From Polyporus tsugae (lineage: Eukaryota; Basidiomycota; Agaricomycetes; Polyporales; Polyporaceae), in NCBI GenBank assembly GCA_024305745.1, contig JAHRBS010000008.1, positions 620,001-684,000 on the forward strand: 64,000 bases of DNA. Direction: 5' to 3'. The translations under genes and the position numbers were made by a program. The notes beneath the pieces were generated by a model. It made no database searches, was not told the origin of the DNA, and saw nothing but the letters and a program-made list of their open reading frames with translations. Shown here in pieces: positions 11,557-27,131 of the stretch; the stretch's first letter is position 1, and each line of letters begins with the position of its first letter.

Positions 11557-13167
11557 TCATACCGCGTCCCTCTCTCCCGAAACGAGCAACGCCTTCGGCG
11601 GGTGCAAGCCCACGTACGTCGCCTCCGTACTTGTTGACGCAAGCGTGTCGCACCGCCACAAGTCGGCATCCTTCTCGACCGCGTCCACCTCGGTATCCCA
11701 GTCCGGATCGGTGTCATCGTTGTCACCTATCATGCTTCCGGCCATCGAGTGCGAGACATCTGAGGAAAACTTGCCCGTGGAGAAGGGGCGGGACGACAAT
11801 GCCATCGAAGGCGTGAGGGTTATAGGTTGCCGCTCGTTCCGGGTGCGTTGGTTGCGGAGGTTGAGGAGGAAGCGGGACATCAAGATAGAGCTCAGCCTAA
11901 TGCCCGTACGGACGACCACAGTCAGAGGCGTGCGCCACAGAGGAAGCGTGGAGTGGGACGTACGTGACAATGATGTCGTTCAAGAGGTTGGAACCGATGT
12001 CCATGACATAGACGATGGCGACGACGTTCAGGACGCAGATAGCCCTGGTGGTGGTAATCAAAGGAAGTTGAGCACCATAAGCACCATCTGTGCACGACAC
12101 ATGGACTCACAAGAAGTATAGCGTGCCATCTCGGAGGATGAGTGTAGAGTAGTTGGTGCAGAACGCGACACCTCTGGTCAGCACGAAGACTCGGTACGTC
12201 TTGAGCCACGTGAGCACAACCACCATCCCGTCCGAAAAGATCGACACCACCCGTGTTGCAACGGACACTAAACACCAGCGTCAATATATGCACCGGAAAA
12301 TGTTGGAGAAACGCACAGTTCTTGTACGTGAGAGCAGACATGGCTATCGGCACGGACTGGCAAGTGTAGAGCTTCGATGGTGCGAGAAAGACCGCCGACG
12401 TGCTTCGGAAGTACTAGTGCCACCACAGTACCAATCAATACCACGGAGTTTGGACCAGAGAAGATCTGCGGGGATACTGACAAAGTTTGTGATCGCAGGG
12501 AAGAGTCCTGCGATCATGATGACCGCGAACAATCGCCAGTCGCGATTCCACAGGGCAAAGACGCGGATCGCTGCAATGGCTAAAGACCGTCGGACGGCGA
12601 TAGTTGTGTCAGGGAAACGCGTCTGCGACGGGATGGGACTCGTGACGCACCGGACAGTACGACTATGAGTATTGACGTTGTGAAAGCTTGCAACCATGTT
12701 ACGATATAGCAGGTCTGAAGAGTGGCTGTTCAGGCAAGAGTTTCGAAGGCTGGAAGGATGGAGACAACTCACGTCGAGTGAATGTAATGAGGACAGGGAG
12801 AGTATGACGAGTATGCGGTGTAGAAGCGTGATATATCGCGTCAAGATGAATAGGGCCATCGCTCCAGAAATCTTGCGTCTCCATATTTGTTGCACCTCCA
12901 AGTCGATAGTGATCGCATACTCGTAGAACACGAAAGCTGGGATACGCAGCCGTGTGAGAAGGAGTGGGAGAGGGGCATTAAACCGGGGGGTGCAACGTAC
13001 CTGTGGACGCGACGGAGATGAAGAAGGCTCTGCATCAATCCCGACAACGTAGTTATTGAGGACGTTCTTGTATGCGCTATAGACGTGATATCCGAAAAGT
13101 AGTGTACTCACGGATCTGCACTTTCCAAGACCGGCCGCAACTGCTCCAGAGCCACGGTAACGGACAT
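11557..13167 (-). CDS. DUF6533-type multi-pass membrane protein
   Basis: Nine exons, 13167-13112, 13029-13001, 12936-12773, 12714-12651, 12579-12482, 12413-12317, 12267-12111, 12044-11964 and 11896-11557, join in frame to 361 aa. The DUF6533 signature is near the N-terminus: FVFYEYAITIDLEVQQIW, then ALFILTRYITLLHRILVI. Family blocks follow: RVFALWNRDWRLF, VVVLTWLKTYR, STLILRDGTLYFL and ILMSRFLLNLRN, which ends the last helix. About seven hydrophobic helices are present, then a roughly 100-aa polar tail. The family is expanded in Agaricomycetes and its function is unknown; its seven-helix layout has prompted receptor-like suggestions, which nothing here tests. Exon 2 is only 29 nt. Confidence 0.85.
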
Positions 13168-14638
13168 GCAGGACACCTGTCCGACTGCAGTCCTTCCTTC
13201 CTAAGGCCCACTGCCCCTCCCTCAATCTGCTGAGACACAAGTTAATCCAGCGTACGCAAAAGCCAGAGACTCTGGCCGAATTTGAACAACGTCGAGGGGG
13301 CGAAGCTGCAGTGCGACATGCAGCTGCCGCAGATCCTCCACAGAGCCTATCCGACATGCTGCATAAGAGACTCTGCGCACCTTGCAAGAGTGAACTGAGG
13401 CCTGAAGATCTGAACGGCCGACCACACCAATTGTTACGTAGAGCCGTCGATCTTGCGCTTGAGGTATGGACTCGCTCGAGACCCCGGCGTTGACGATCAA
13501 GCTTCCCCGCTGCGCCGGTCCTGCGTGATTGGAAGGTGTACGAAGGAAGAGAACGAAAGAGGCCAGCCCAGTAACTTAGAAGATCAATAAAGCAAGCCAG
13601 CAGCGAGAGCCCCGGGCTCGATGATGTGAAGAGGACTGAGAGCGAAGGGGTAAGCGGCGAGGACTCGGGGGAGGACACGGCCGGCGACCGTACGTGACGA
13701 CGGATGGGGCAAAAGCCCGGGCCAGACAGACGTCGACTCGGAACTCGTTTCACCATGTCTGGACTGACGTAGAACAAACCTGAGTGAACTCCGAATCCCA
13801 TACGGGGGTCCGGCGGTCAATGTCGCGCGCGCAGTGGTGATGCAAGGTGGAAAGATCGTCGCAGGGCTGTGGCGGGGTGGCCCGACGTGGGGGCGCCGGC
13901 CATATACGCGCATAATATTAAACATACAGTGGTGCTTGCGCTCACTCACCGGTGCCATCAGCACCCCACCGGCGGTACATAGACACTTTCAGGCAACTAC
14001 TATTAACTAACTGCCATTCGCCCTTATCATATCATATGTTCTCAGTGCTCAACCGATCTTGGGATTGTGGGAGTCAACTGGACTCACCTGTGCGACATAT
14101 GGGCATCAGAACAACACTTTACTGGAGGGCCTCGTAGACCTGTGATCATGATAAGGCTGGTGATAGGATGATGCATGGTGTTTAAAATTATAGGAGGCGT
14201 CCGTTGCTCTTCATGTTCAGGTAATCAAGCCGAGCGGACACCCCGCGTAGAAACGTGAACGTTTTACAACAGACGTGCCCAAACCAACATGCGTTTTGGT
14301 ATAATCTGTATTTCCTGAAATCAATCCTATTCTACAGACGCAGTACAACGAAGCCCGCGATTACCGATACCGATAGCAACAGTACATAAAGTCTTTTTCT
14401 ACTCGTAACAGTCAAGTCGAAGTCAAGGGCAGCGAGGACGGGGGAATAACGCATAACGGGACAGCATAAGTAGCGTTGACGCGTATGCAGACGCACCACG
14501 CATCGGCATCTAACATCGTCTATGTATGTAACCGGAAATCGCATCCAAGAAGGAGCCAGCAAAAGCACCCCAAACGCGCCGGCCAGTCTAAACGTCAACA
14601 AGCCCACACCCATCCCTAATAAGTACCGCTCACTGACA
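13168..14638. other. Intergenic stretch, no gene seen
   Basis: About 1.47 kb. A long open frame crosses the DUF6533 gene and this region on the minus strand, but it only reflects GC-rich shadow sequence. It holds the DUF6533 upstream region and the malic enzyme 3' flank. No RNA gene or repeat was recognised. Confidence 0.45.
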
Positions 14639-17141
<2,503 letters not shown>

Positions 17142-17339
17142 TGTCGTGGTGGGAGTTGTCGAGATGCAAGAGGTGGGATTTTGCGAGTGTCAGCAAGCAG
17201 TCAAGGTGCGAGAGCGATGCGAAAGGTATCGAGGAACAGGGGTATTATATGCAAGCACAGAGAGCGTTCCGGGAGATGAAATGGTGTAGAGGGGACAGGA
17301 GAGAGTGGTACGAGAGCAAGAGTGGAAGGACCCCTCAGA

Positions 17340-17345
17340 TTTATA
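17340..17345 (-). promoter_or_regulatory. TATA-like box upstream of malic enzyme
   Basis: TATAAA on the minus strand, about 200 bp before the malic enzyme ATG, in GC-rich surroundings. Position fits a fungal core promoter with a 5' UTR of 150-170 nt. Confidence 0.45.
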
Positions 17346-20185
17346 GAGCTGAGGCGCGGAGAGAAGATCTAATGGACTGGACTGGACCCGTCCGAGCTCA
17401 GGCATATTCATGACCCCAAGACGTTATGGTTCATGGCCATCTGCTGGGAGCCCGGCGGATCGTGATGAACACCTGGGCCTCTCACAGACACCGTGCTCTG
17501 ATTTGTCCGCGACGACGACCTACATTGGCGAATGATATTCGCCAGAGTCGCGGTCGGACGCCCGCATGGAGCCCCTTCTGTAAGGGAGACACCAGGGAGA
17601 CACAGCAACGGGAATGCCAACCCAAAAGCATTCGTAGCGACAGGCACAGGATCCCTCCCGTTTCGTACCCAAATCATCTCTCCGCTCCGACTCTTTCCTG
17701 ACTGCTCTCCTTCCCTCCCCGACCCTGCTCACGTTCGTGTTCGTATCACGAGAGGTATCATACGCAGCGCGGAGGTGCTTGTGCGAGGTGCAACAGCCGC
17801 GACGGCAGTCACTGACGAACCACAGAATCCAGATTCCAAGCAGGGGCGCTCACCTTTCGCTGCCCGCGTTCTCACTGCGTTCATATCGAATTTCACGTGG
17901 AGAAGAGTCTATGAGGTCTAGGGGGTCTGGCAGGTCGATCTAGAGGTCTAGCGGGATTATTATAATAGTCTAGAAACTGTATGGGCTTGATACCGGGGTG
18001 GGCTCAGAGAGAGAACGTGAATAGAGTGTCGGACGATCGCGGAAGGGGTTGGGGTGCGTCCAGGCTTGGGCAATTTTATAGACAAACAGATGACTCACGT
18101 CGTCCCGACCCATCGCATGACACTGGGCCTGTTTCGCGTTTCACGGAAGGGCGCGCACCCCATGCCATGAGAAGAAACAGAAGAAACGGAAGTCCGCAAT
18201 GGAGAGCGATGCTTGGAACGGAAGACGCGATTGGAGGTCGGATCGTCCAACCCCCACCCCCAAACGATCGCTGGCCCCCGATGGAGCGTACGCGGCGGTC
18301 AGCTGAGAGCGGGGTGCGTCGAGCGTGGTCAGATTTGCGGTCGGCGCGTTATTGCTGATGGGGCGCGCTGGCATAACACGCCAGCCCCTTGTTTCGGGGA
18401 GATAATGAGTGCTCCGAGACCGGCCGGACCTTGGACTGTCCGAGTCTCTCCTCTCGACGCGTCTTGGTCTCCTCTCGACGTGTCTTGACTGCGCCTACGG
18501 CGACCTCGCATCCCACTGTCCTCTTCCCGGCCGCCTCCAGAGTCCGAGCTTGAGTTTAACTACGCGTGCTCGAGACCCGGACGGAATCAAACGAGATCAC
18601 ATACGAAGTGTTGCCCCTGCCCAAACTTATCACGTGTGCTCATCAAGTCCTCCTTCAAACCATCTGCGAGTACTGTATGCGCTTGAGCCTTGATTCGTCC
18701 AATCACATCCGTAAAACACCGGTTTGCCCTGGCCTCTACACGGGAAGCGAGTGGAGGCGAGTGGTCACACGGTCGACAGTCTTGCTCTTGCCTCGGCGCA
18801 AGGGGCAAGCCGTGAGTCGTGGGGGATTGTGGAAGGACAAGGAATGGGACAGGTAGCAAGCAAAAGTGGAGTTCAAGCCCGTCGACCGGCTCCGTCGACA
18901 TCGATGATCCCGACGTCGCTCTCTGGTCGTTTTCTCGGCAATTTCCGTAATAGGAGCCGAATCAGGAAATACAGGCGCCCATCAGAACCCCAACTCGTAC
19001 GGTACTTCAAACTGTACTTGCACTTACTTATTCGTCGTCATAGCACTGATAGACAAATGGTAACCGTAAGACAGTCAAAGGTTGTATGCAACGTTTTGGT
19101 TGTTTAGCATGTTCTTTTTGAATCAATTGGGTTATTCCGCTCGGAATCATGGACTCCATCTCAACCAGTGCCACTGGCATATCATGACCACCGATGTTCG
19201 TGGGGCGATATTTATACAAGTCGAGATTATGTGCGGCGGTCTCGGGATGAGGGCACCCAAGTGTCGTACTGTGGGTGTACAACCTGTCAATGAGAGACGC
19301 GTCGTTAGGGAGCCGCAGCAAGACCTCGGATCCGACTGCGGACGGATACGGCATACGATGATCGTTACTTATGTTGACGCCGACCAACCGACGATCCACT
19401 CTCGACGTTCTGACGTCGCCCGAGCTTTCAGACTTCAGTCGAACAGTGACGACCCACGGGTATCGCACCTACAATGACAGTGACAGGGAGCCCCTCGAGA
19501 CCGCCCGCTGAACAGCCCAACATGTGCCCGAGAGCCCCGCGCTTGCAACAATACCTCGTGCTTCGTCGGTATCTTATGGCAGATACAGATACACAGGCGG
19601 GTGTTGCGTTATTGGATGACCTTCGTTCTCATCTAGTCTGTGCCCACCTGTCAACGCCAGAGCTTGAGCAGAACTTGAGCGACCGCAACATGTTGATCAT
19701 TGCCAGATGGGGACAGCGTAGTGAAGAGGTGACTGGACAAGATGGACGACTGGGTGAGAGGGCGTGTGGTTGTGAGAGTCAGAAATGTTATAGAGTGGGA
19801 GGCCGGTGGCTTCAAGTTTGAGGCGACGACCTGGACAGCGCTAGCGAGGAGAGTATGACGGGAGAGGGGTGACGTAAGTGTTTCCCATCACCACAGGACC
19901 CATTCACGCCGTCCCGATTGGCCTCCAAGGAAGCGACCATCTCTCTCATGCATGCGGACTGCGCAGACAGGGAGGGCATTGCGAGTGCACGGTCGCCTCA
20001 CTAGAGTGAGCACCATAGCCCGTTGCTGACGATGATTAATATTCTGCATTTCTAATTGTGCCTGTGTCCGTCTCACCGCTCCGCCTCCCGCAGGCGTGGC
20101 GCGAGATCCTTGTCTCCCTTACGGCCTTCTTGTCGACGACCATCCAAGTACTCGATCCGTCCTCTCCGGCCTTCCATTCCTCCAT

Positions 20186-20192
20186 TTTATAA
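20186..20192 (+). promoter_or_regulatory. TATA-like box of the 20.4-kb membrane-protein gene
   Basis: TTTATAA, about 213 bp upstream of the ATG at 20405, followed by a pyrimidine-rich leader that contains a short tandem repeat. Spacing suits a fungal promoter. Confidence 0.4.
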
Positions 20193-20230
20193 CCTCCATG
20201 TTTCCCCTCGCCTCTTCGCTCTCCCCCTAG

Positions 20231-20256
20231 CACAAGCACAAGCACAAGCACAAGCA
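20231..20256 (+). repeat. Microsatellite (CACAAG)n
   Basis: Four and a bit copies of CACAAG in the probable 5' leader of the downstream membrane-protein gene. Confidence 0.8.
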
Positions 20257-20404
20257 TTGGTATTGTCCCCACCCCTTTGACGCCCATCTCAGACACACCT
20301 CCTGACTCCCGATTCAGAATCCCGACCCATCCGCCCTTGAAACGCACGCACAGGAGGAGCACCAGTATCCACCTGAACCTGCACCCTGAACGCCTATAGC
20401 CAAC

Positions 20405-21381
20405 ATGTCGACGACGACGAACGACTTTCCCTTCCGGCCCTCGTTCTCGCCCCCTCCGCCTCCCCCGTCTGCGACCAACGGCTTCTCCTCCATCTTCCAG
20501 TCCCCCGGCGGGCCCCCGCTTATCCTCGTCTGCATCGCAGCCGGCCTCCTCCTCGGTGCGTTCATCGGCGTCCTCCTCATGCGCCGCATGCGGCCCCCCG
20601 TCGTCGCCCACCGCGGAATCGGCGCAGCCGCCTTCCTCGGCCTCAGCCTACCCTTGGGGGAGAAACCGACGCTGCTGGACATCCATATCTTACCTACGCC
20701 TGTATCAGGGGGCGACGAGGAGGTGGAGCATAGAACGGGGAAGGAAAAACTCGCGGAGCAGGGCGCGTGGGGGCATGTGTCGGTGAGCACCTGTCCGACT
20801 CTTACTCTCTCACTCTCCTTCGCGGCGTTCCCACCACGCCATGCGCGGCCTCCGACCGGTCGCGCATGCATGCATGCGTGGAGGGGACGGTCGCCGGACT
20901 GACGACCCCTTCCCCGTCTCGTTATCTACAGCCGTTCGCCGCGGTGTACCTGCCCTCCGACCGGCCTCTCTCTCAATCCGCACAATCCCCGTCCGCAAGC
21001 GCAACGGCGAGTCGGAGCCGGAACCCGAATCGGAGCCTCCTCTCGAGAGTCATGGCCCGTATGCCGTGGGCGGACCCCCGGTTGCGCTCGGGCTCGTACG
21101 AGCTCTCCCCGCTGACCAGCCCGCAGCTGGAGGCGAGGAAGGTGCAGCTCGCAGTCACGGTGTCCATGCCCTCGCCGCAGCACCCGTCCTACCGCCCCCC
21201 GCCTTCCTCTGCTGCGCGGACAGGCTCGGGCGCCTCTCACGACACTCATGCTCACGATAATCACTACGACAACCCCATGCCCGACTGCTGCATCGGCACA
21301 GTCCTCGTCTCGTACCGCCATGATCCTACTAACGCCTCCCCACTGGCAGCGCCCACTGCGGCTCCCGCGGCGACGAGCTGA
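20405..21381 (+). CDS. Small single-pass membrane protein, unknown function
   Basis: Two exons, 20405-20782 and 20932-21381, give 275 aa. The N-terminus is Pro-rich and cytosolic-looking. It precedes one transmembrane helix (LILVCIAAGLLLGAFIGVLL, about residues 40-60) followed by a basic stop-transfer RRMR. The first exon ends WGHVS and the second opens PFAAVYLPS. A later short block, VQLAVTVSMPSPQ, precedes a Ser/Pro/His-rich tail with GTVLVSY near the end. A second gene at 41266 has the same plan: one helix, a Trp-x-x-x-(Pro-aromatic/Leu-Ala) junction at an intron, and a (V)AV-I-MPS block. Function unknown. Confidence 0.68.
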
Positions 21382-23270
21382 GGCCTGCGGGCGGTGCCTG
21401 ATCCCGAACTCCCGAGGACCCGCGTACATATGTACATATCCATATCGTGTGCCCGTCTCCCCGTCATCTCGCCCTGGGCCTCTGAACCACGCCCGCTAAC
21501 GCCGTGCAGCCGAGCACACCCACCCCCGCGTCCGCCACACATTCATTCTGTCATACGGATACCCGGACGCCTGTGTCTGTGTCCTTCTTTAAATCTCTGG
21601 CCCGTGATCCCACACAGCATTAATCCCGAGCGCCATGACCATGACCGTGGCCGTGGCCATCTCCTTGTGGACGGATATTTACAGGCCCCAGGATGCTCAC
21701 GATGTCGCTGCGCACGCACGGGTTGGAGCTCGGGACGGGTTCCTGGGACGGGGTTTTCTCCCTCGCTCCTCGCCGCGCGATCCATTGAAAAACAGCAACG
21801 GCAGACATAATGACAGTGGACACGACCCTGCGGTGCTTGCGGCGCACCGCCCGCGGCCAGGGTCCCTGGTCCTATCATAGTCTGTGGGGCTGCGGCGCTA
21901 TTCGTGGCCCAATCCCAATATCGCGCAGGCTCCTGCGCTCCCAGGGCTGCCAGGTCCCCGGCTCAGGCTCAAGCTTTCCGTGTACTTGCTGTACTACTTG
22001 TGCTTACACGCCATGGTGGCTTCCGTGCCGTGTCATCCCGGTTTCCTCTGGCAGATGCACGGGCACGCCTGCTACAGTACGATGTCTGTCATGGATGGTT
22101 GGCGTGATGGGCCCTGAGGCCTGAAGCTTGAAGGACCGTATGTTTGTTCGCTGTTTGTTCGCCGTTGAACGTTGACCCCCCACGACGCTGTATCCTTATA
22201 CTTAGACTGATCCATCCGGACCCATTCATGTACTTTTACGGTTGATATCATATCATCGACGTTGCCGCATTGCATCCGTCGCCCTTGCAAGCTTCTCTGT
22301 AACTATTACTTGCTGTACATATGTATTTATAACGTTGATGCATGTGCCTATCTATATATTGGACATCACCGGCACCAACGGAGGCAGGATGGAACAGCCG
22401 CTCCGAGATATCCATTGACAGGCCTGTTCCCTCCCACACCGTCGACGGTAACCGGTGCTCCTCGAACTGTTCAACTTTCACAAAACGTTTCAATGTCCAG
22501 ATGGTGCCCACACACTGGCACACGCAGACAGATTATCCGAGACAAACGATCGCATCGATGCAATTGAGCTTGGCTATACATACGTGCATGGGACGGTGAT
22601 ACTAAAAGATATAAAGCAGAAGCGCACCGCCGAGAACCTCACCTCCGCATCAAAAGTTGCGGAGGGGACGTCAGGCAGAGGCAGAGGCAGAGCGTCACGG
22701 GAAATAAGGGGGGGATGGAAAACCCGCGCCTACAATCTAAGCAGGACGGGCAACCTGACGATGGACCGACATACGACAAGCAAAAAAAGGAGAGAAGCAA
22801 GAGTAGCGAGCGTATTGAGAGCATGGTTGAAGTAGTCCCGATCGACGAGGACAAGGTGATGCCGACCAATACGGGCGCGCGTAAAGTTTGAATGGTAGAA
22901 TTTGCGTCGTACTGGCAAGCTGTCGGAAGGGATGACAACACAGAGGGGGGGAGGGGGAAAGTGAGAGTGAGACACCTGCCGACGACGCACAACCAGACAC
23001 TCACCCTACAACCGTTCGCGGCAGTGGAGCTTGGACACCCCCTGCGTGCGGAATCTACATTAGGCATACTTGCTAAACACTAACTGGAGTACTCCCTAAC
23101 GCCTTGGACGTGCTTCACATATCTTGGGCGACGACTTGCAAAGTTCGAGTTCGACACGTTCATAACGAGAGCAAAAAGCATGTAGCGAAACCGAAACTGA
23201 AACTGGAATACCTGCGGTGCACATAACTCAACACGACCTCGAACATACCTGGCGGCCGACCATAATGATC
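21382..23270. other. Intergenic, 3' flanks of two convergent genes
   Basis: About 1.9 kb between the 3' ends of the membrane-protein gene (plus) and the RRM-like gene (minus). All frames are short and overlapping. No gene, terminator structure or repeat stands out. Confidence 0.45.
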
Positions 23271-26200
23271 TCAGTCGGCCTCGTCGTCGCTGACGATGAT
23301 GATCACCTCGCGGGCGGTCTCAGGCCACCGGAACATCGACATCGAGGTGACGGTGGGCGGAGACGGCCACCGCTTTTGCAGAATGCTCGACCCGGGCGTT
23401 GGGGTAGGGATTGGGGTGCCAGAAGGGGTGGGGACCGGGGTCGCCGACGGTGTACGCGAGTGGGGCACTGACGTCGGGGTCGCGGACAACGATGATGACG
23501 AGGAGGTGGCGGTGGATGACAGCGCCGTCGCTGGGGTGGTAGTGGCGAGCGCGAACCCCAAGTCTATCTCGCGTTTCAGCTCGTCGGCGGCTCTGCAAAA
23601 CAGGACGGGATGGAAGGTCTCAGCCGCGCGCGTAATGAGAAGCCTCGCCAACAAAAACCACAACCACGAGCACCTGTATGTGAGTGACGTGTGCGGAACG
23701 AGGGACTTACTTGGCCTTCGCCTTCAGCATGCGCATCAGGAGGCTCTTCTCTTCCTTGCTCTTCGCCGAGGCGATCTTCTCCATCAGGGACTTGCTCCCC
23801 GAGACGAGCTCCAGCCACTTCTTCTGCTTCGCCTGCTTCTGCTCTTCCGTGAGGGGCGTAGGTGCTGACGGAGGTTGCATGGCGGCGACTTTAGGTGTTG
23901 GCACCGGGGCCACGATGGTGATGGCGTTCGGCCGAGGGATAGGCGTAGGCGGGGCCAACTGCACAGATGCGAGCATGGTGGTAGACGCCGTCGATAGTGG
24001 TTGCGATACTGCTGTGGATGGTGACGACGAGGATGACGACGACGCAGAGACGGTCTGGATGGATTCCGTGATGAAGGAAACAGCGAGGTCGTCCAGCGTG
24101 ACGGCGGCGGACTCGGTCTTAACCACAACGTCCGCCGCCCGGACGGGATCGGAATCGACCAGCACCACGTCACCGTTCATCGAGGCGACGGCGACCTCGA
24201 CGTGGTTAACATGCGGCGAGTTGATAGGCGTCGGCGGTTCTGGCGACTCCGAGCTGCCGCTGCTGGACACGACGGAGGGGCGCGAGCTCAACGCGCTCTC
24301 GCGAAGGGCAAGCTGCGCCTTAGTCCGCGCGATGGCTTCCTCGAGCTTCCGTCGTCGTGCATCCCGCGCTGCTTGCGCGGCCTGAGCAACGTCATCATCC
24401 ACAGACGGTGGGGGAGCTGTGACCATCGCAGGTGTGGGTGTGGCGACCGTCTCAAGAAGTCGTGGTAGAGGTGGGGGGTCGGGTAAAATAGGCACAGGAG
24501 GCTCTCCGATCGGGCTCGACATCACCATGTCTTCGTCCTCCATATCCATGTCTTCCCCCACAACGCCTTCGCCCTCGTTCTCCACTTCGATGGCCTCAAC
24601 ATCGACCTCGGCCTGACCACCGCTGGCGACGGTAGTTGCAGTCGTCGGGGCAAGGGGTGGAGGCGCCTTCTCCTCTTCCTCATCTGAATCGAGCTCCATC
24701 GCTTCCTCCTCTACCTCCGGTACTGGAGGCGCGTTAGCATGACGATGAGAGATCCTCTCAAGCACAGGGCTAAGGGCTGTCGCGGCCGCTATTATCGCAT
24801 CAACGTCCCGGTGGGGTGCAACGGCCCCATTCCCTAGGGGAGCTGGCGGTAAGTGAGGTGGGAACTCGTGCGTAGGAGCAGGCGGCGGTGGTGCAAGCGG
24901 GGGAGCAGTCATAGGCAACGGTACGCGCGCACGGGCGGGTGCAGCACTCCGGGTGGGACGCTGCTCCAGCTGCGCCTTGGTTTTCCCCTTGGTCTTCTTT
25001 TTCTTTTTCGCTTTCGTCTCCACCAGCTCGCCCTCCTCGATCTCGCCTTCCTCAATCTCCTTCGCCCTGGCGTTCTTCACGCCAATGTGCCGGTACGCGC
25101 GGATGTGCTCCTTCCCCTCTCCGCGCAAACGCATGCTGGTGAACGCCGCCTCTGCAGCGGCTGGGCTGCCCCACTCGACGAGAGCCTTTCCCGCCCTGAC
25201 GTCAAGCGAAATACGCAGGGCGTTCCCGAACCGCTTCGCCCACGGCCTGACAAACTCCTTGTTACGGAACTTCTTGGGTATCTGCGCGAGGACGATCGTG
25301 TGCGCCGGGATGGGCGGCGCTACTTTGGCTGGCGGTGGCGGCTCAAGGTGATGCGCTGCGAGGTCGAAGTGACCGAATTTGCACCTGTCGTCAGGGATGC
25401 CGATCATGCGCTTCAGAGTCTCAGGAGCTGGAACGGCGGGCTTGGCGGGAAGTTCAGCAAAAGATGAACGACCAACAGCTTGCGACCGGGTAGGAGGATG
25501 CGATGGATGCGATGGCATAGGCGGAGAGACAGGTCGAGGACCTGTAGCGCGAGCACTCGTGGAAGTGCTGGGTGAAGGACCGTTGGTGAGAGCGAGCAGG
25601 GATGCGGAAAGGGCCTCCAATTGGCGGAGCCTTTCACTAAGGTTGGAGTCAAAGGGACCTTCCAGGAGGCTTGCCACTGGCGAAGACAATAAAGTCTCGG
25701 ATCCAGATTCGTGGTGAGGAACGGCTGCAGCAAGTTCTGGAGAAAATGCGGCAATCGCGGGTGGAGGAGAAGGCAGACGGGGAGGATACGACAGAGATTC
25801 TGGTTGGAACATAGGAGGAACGTATGGCGGGAACCAGGGCATGGCGTAAGGCGAAAGCGTGGTCGATCGCTCAGCTACGTTCCACAGAGGACCATCAGTG
25901 GGATGATACTCGTCCATGGGCGAGAAAGGGAAGCCTGCATGGATCGGATACGGGTCCATGGGCAGGTAGCCTTGGTAGGCATCGTAAGGCAGGTGCATGA
26001 TGGGCGGCATCGCCGAGTAGTCATCTGGGTGAGAGGCTCGCGACACGTCGTGGCTGACGTTGGTTGCGATGCTGCGGTGAGGTTGCCTACTGGGACCTCC
26101 CGTGGCCGACGAGGTTTGGTTCCGCTCGTGCTGTTGTGCCTGCCGTTCCTTGCGCTGTTTCTTTTTCTTCTGTTTGCCGTTGGAATTGTCAGCCGGATGT

Positions 26201-26584
26201 TGAGCTTGTGGAGCTTGAGTCGAATCTCGCATATCTGTCCACTTGCGCTTCTGTCCTAATACAGGAGATGTTGGGGTAGCCAGTGCTATCCCGAGAAACA
26301 ATTCTATAGTAGCACGAGTCAGTGAAGATGTGGGACGTACCCAAGGGCACCGGCGGTGGAGAGGGACCTTTGGGAGGATATAGCGTGTTGTTGCCGTATG
26401 GAGGAGAGTTGTAAGCCGAGCTTGATGAAGAGTCGGTAAGCCTTGGAGGCAGGGGTGAGTTTAATACCTCGTGCCGTCAACGGTGAGCTACGTACCGGCT
26501 CAACTCGTTCTCCACAAACGCCGCATCCTCTTCGTCTGAAACAATAATGGGCTCAGAAAAAGAGCCGACGCCGTGGACCGCCAT
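23271..26584 (-). CDS. Large low-complexity protein with RRM-like domain and SUMO-interaction-like termini
   Basis: Four exons, 26584-26496, 26441-26341, 26303-23711 and 23592-23271, join to 1,034 aa. Most of the protein is Pro/Ser/Ala-rich and probably disordered. A Lys/Arg cluster, KQKKKKQRKER, near residue 105 could be a nuclear signal. Around residues 397-465 a beta-alpha-beta pattern resembles an RNA-recognition motif: HTIVLAQIPKKF, FVRPWAKRFG, LRISLDVRAGKALVEWGS. Further on are an EIEEGEIEEGELVE repeat, a Lys-rich run, an acidic stretch and a helical block, LTEEQKQAKQKKWLELVSGS. The N-terminus (EPIIVSDEED) and the last residues (VIIIVSDDEAD) both look like SUMO-interacting motifs. Inferred to be a nuclear RNA- or chromatin-associated protein; the exact family was not recognised. 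Confidence 0.78.
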
Positions 26585-27131
26585 TATAAAGATGCCTTGA
26601 GAGGGCAGACAAGGCAAAAAGGGGGCGCAAGAGGCTAAATGTGCGGGGCGACCTTGCCGATATATCGGAAAATGACAAGATGAGGGCGGATGGGAGGCCG
26701 TAGCGAGGCCTACCGAGAGCGTTGGTAACGTTGACGTCGACGTCGAGGACGATGGTGAGCAGACACCTGTCTTTTGGCGCGCGATGCCCTTTACTTAAGG
26801 CTTCGGCATTCTCCGAAGGATAGTCCGGTGGCAAATCTCGGCCACCGACCACCATCAGCATACTGGCACACCCGCTCGCACGCAAGCCACCCGCGCGACC
26901 CAATTTTTCATGGAACTTCCGTGTGTGTCGACGATTATGTGCGGGGGACCGACCTCGAGCAATCACAGCACTCTATATCGTCATCTGTTTTTTGGTACTG
27001 TGGCCGGTCGCAGAGAATCATATCAACACAGCGTGTTGGCACGCTAGACCCGAGGAGGGGCATATCATCCCTACGTTATACTAAGGAACCATGAACAACA
27101 TCCAGATGTCTGCAACAATAGGTGACGTGTT
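26585..27131. other. Intergenic, 547 bp
   Basis: Upstream region of the RRM-like gene and 3' flank of the S41 peptidase gene. Nothing coding is supported. Confidence 0.5.

Larger units (their letters stand above)
17142..20404. other. Divergent intergenic region, 3.3 kb
   Basis: Lies between the malic enzyme start (leftward) and a membrane-protein start (rightward), so both promoters are inside it. The segment at 17160-17340 is purine-rich on the plus strand, that is pyrimidine-rich in the malic enzyme leader. Overlapping frames on both strands at 19028-19477 reach 130-146 codons, but neither strand resembles a protein. No other gene is supported. Confidence 0.45.

Noticed and set aside
12344..13801. 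485-codon open frame on the minus strand
   Set aside because: It overlaps the exons of the DUF6533 gene partly in frame and runs through its introns and upstream DNA. Only the spliced parts have family similarity; the rest is GC-rich shadow.
19028..19477. Overlapping 131- and 146-codon frames on both strands
   Set aside because: Neither strand has known motifs, and mutual overlap suggests chance in GC-balanced DNA.
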